A stretch of DNA of 6,796 nt from Desulfobacterales bacterium (lineage in GTDB: Bacteria; Desulfobacterota; Desulfobacteria; Desulfobacterales; Desulfosalsimonadaceae), in NCBI GenBank assembly GCA_029933295.1, contig JAOZOL010000133.1, forward strand, positions 1-6,796, read 5' to 3'. The translations under genes and the position numbers were made by a program. Below the pieces are notes generated by a model that had not been told where the DNA came from, did not search any database, and was given only the letters and a program-made list of their open reading frames with translations. Positions 5,703 to 6,796 of this stretch are shown one piece after another. Positions within the stretch are counted from its first letter, which is position 1. Every line of letters begins with the position of its first letter.

Positions 5703-6796
5703 ATGTTAGACGCCACCACCAAAAAACGCATCGACGATTGCCGCGACATCCTCGTGGGCAAGGTGCCCGACCCGAAATCGCAGATCGAACAGATCACTAT
5801 CGCCCTGATCTATAAATTTATGGACGACATGGACCGCGAAGCTGTGGAAATGGGTGGCGAGCGGAGTTTCTTTTCGGCGGAATATGAAAAATACGCCTGG
5901 AGCAATCTGTTCCGCAGCGACCTCGGCGGTCCGGAAAGGGTAAAACTCTACGATGAAGCGGTGGAAAAGATGGAAGAAAATCCGTATATCCCGGCGCTGT
6001 TCCGTAATATTTTCAAAAATGCCTATCTCCCTTATCGCGATCCCGAAACCTTGAGGAATTTCCTGAAATACATCAACGATTTTAATTACAGCCACAGTGA
6101 ACAACTGGGCGATGCCTTTGAATACCTGCTTTCCATACTGGGCAGCCAGGGCGATGCCGGGCAGTTCCGCACGCCAAGGCATATCATTGATTTTATGGCT
6201 GCCGTGATTGATCCTCAAAAGGGGGAAACTATCCTCGATCCCGCCTGTGGCACGGCAGGCTTCCTTATCTCGGCCTACAAACACATCCTCAAAAAAAATT
6301 CATCCAATTACGATCCGGATACAGATAAACAGCTGTTTGAACTGCAGGGTTTGTCGGCAGAAGAATTAATTGTAAACGGGAAGCAGTATAAAGGAGACCG
6401 GTTAACACCCGATGAGCGTACGCAAATCACTCATAATGTTAGGGGTTACGATATTTCACCCGATATGGTCAGATTGTCGCTGGTGAATATGTACCTGCAT
6501 AACTTTTCAGACCCGCATATCTACGAATACGACACGCTGACCAGCGACGACCGCTGGAACGAATTTTACGACGTCATTCTGGCCAATCCGCCGTTCATGT
6601 CGCCAAAGGGCGGCATAAGGCCCCACAAGCGGTTTTCGGTGCAGAGCAAGCGCAGCGAGGTGCTGTTTGTGGATTACATGGCCGAGCACCTGAATGCCAG
6701 CGGCAGGGCCGCCATCATCGTCCCCGAAGGGATTATCTTCCAGACCGGCAACGCCTACAAAAACCTGCGCAAAATGCTGGTGGACGAAAACTACCT
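5703..6796 (+). CDS. hsdM: type I restriction-modification DNA methyltransferase subunit M (N6-adenine), partial at right edge
   Basis: Reading from the ATG at 5703, the frame stays open to the window end and gives 364 complete codons, beginning MLDATTKKRIDDCRDILVGK. The first ~140 residues match the helical HsdM N-terminal domain that contacts the specificity subunit. GDAGQFRTPRHI (around 151-161) is the conserved linker into the catalytic domain. Motif I, LDPACGTAGF (178-187), binds S-adenosylmethionine, and motif IV, NPPF (295-298), is the catalytic loop of N6-adenine methyltransferases. YDISPDMVRLSLVNMYLH is a further family hallmark. The enzyme methylates adenine in the sequence chosen by HsdS, protecting host DNA and forming the core that HsdR joins. 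hsdS, expected downstream, lies outside the window. The gap from hsdR is 16 bases, with only a weak AGAGAG-type purine stretch near 5690 as a ribosome site. GC content is above 50% in sampled lines, slightly higher than hsdR. Confidence 0.95.
   Translation, partial: MLDATTKKRIDDCRDILVGKVPDPKSQIEQITIALIYKFMDDMDREAVEMGGERSFFSAEYEKYAWSNLFRSDLGGPERVKLYDEAVEKMEENPYIPALFRNIFKNAYLPYRDPETLRNFLKYINDFNYSHSEQLGDAFEYLLSILGSQGDAGQFRTPRHIIDFMAAVIDPQKGETILDPACGTAGFLISAYKHILKKNSSNYDPDTDKQLFELQGLSAEELIVNGKQYKGDRLTPDERTQITHNVRGYDISPDMVRLSLVNMYLHNFSDPHIYEYDTLTSDDRWNEFYDVILANPPFMSPKGGIRPHKRFSVQSKRSEVLFVDYMAEHLNASGRAAIIVPEGIIFQTGNAYKNLRKMLVDENY

Noticed and set aside
5706..6284. 192-codon open frame on the minus strand
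   Set aside because: It lies wholly inside hsdM, whose plus-strand frame shows clear methyltransferase motifs; the opposite-strand product resembles no family and has the low-complexity look of an antisense shadow.

Overview
The window looks like part of a defence (restriction) island, most probably from a member of the Bacteroidota. The reasons are indirect. No gene start has a well-placed Shine-Dalgarno sequence. One intergenic stretch carries a TACTTTTG box matching the Bacteroidota -7 consensus TAnnTTTG. The protein families and their order are also common in that phylum. No rRNA, tRNA, insertion sequence or CRISPR array was seen.

Layout, left to right. Positions 1-178 (minus strand) hold the N-terminal 59 residues of a DUF2779 protein that runs off the left edge. 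Positions 186-740 (minus) encode a 184-residue protein that I read as a uracil-DNA glycosylase-fold enzyme with an altered active-site loop. Positions 792-2942 (minus) encode a 716-residue three-part protein: a GmrS-like DUF262 NTPase domain, an HNH nuclease region and a C-terminal AlbA_2 (Schlafen-type) domain. These three genes run in the same direction with gaps of 51 and 7 bases and probably form one operon, transcribed leftward from the 212-base AT-rich intergenic region at 2943-3154. On the other side, transcribed rightward, are hsdR (3155-5686) of an EcoEI-like type I restriction-modification system and, 16 bases later, the first 364 codons of hsdM (5703 to the right edge). The hsdS gene is not in the window.

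The type I enzyme should cut DNA lacking the host's N6-adenine methylation. The DUF262-HNH protein belongs to the group that contains modification-dependent (type IV) enzymes such as GmrSD, BrxU and SspE, so it may attack DNA carrying foreign modifications. A glycosylase-fold protein beside it raises the possibility of a base-excision-linked antiviral function. The role of the pair is inference; no such function can be read from the sequence.

Base composition changes sharply. The left 180 bases are about 54% GC, sampled lines of the glycosylase and DUF262 genes are about 32-40%, the intergenic region is lower still (23% in its first 60 bases), and sampled lines of hsdR and hsdM are about 47-55%. 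The low-GC block at roughly 180-3150 therefore looks like a cassette inserted between a DUF2779 gene and a type I R-M operon.
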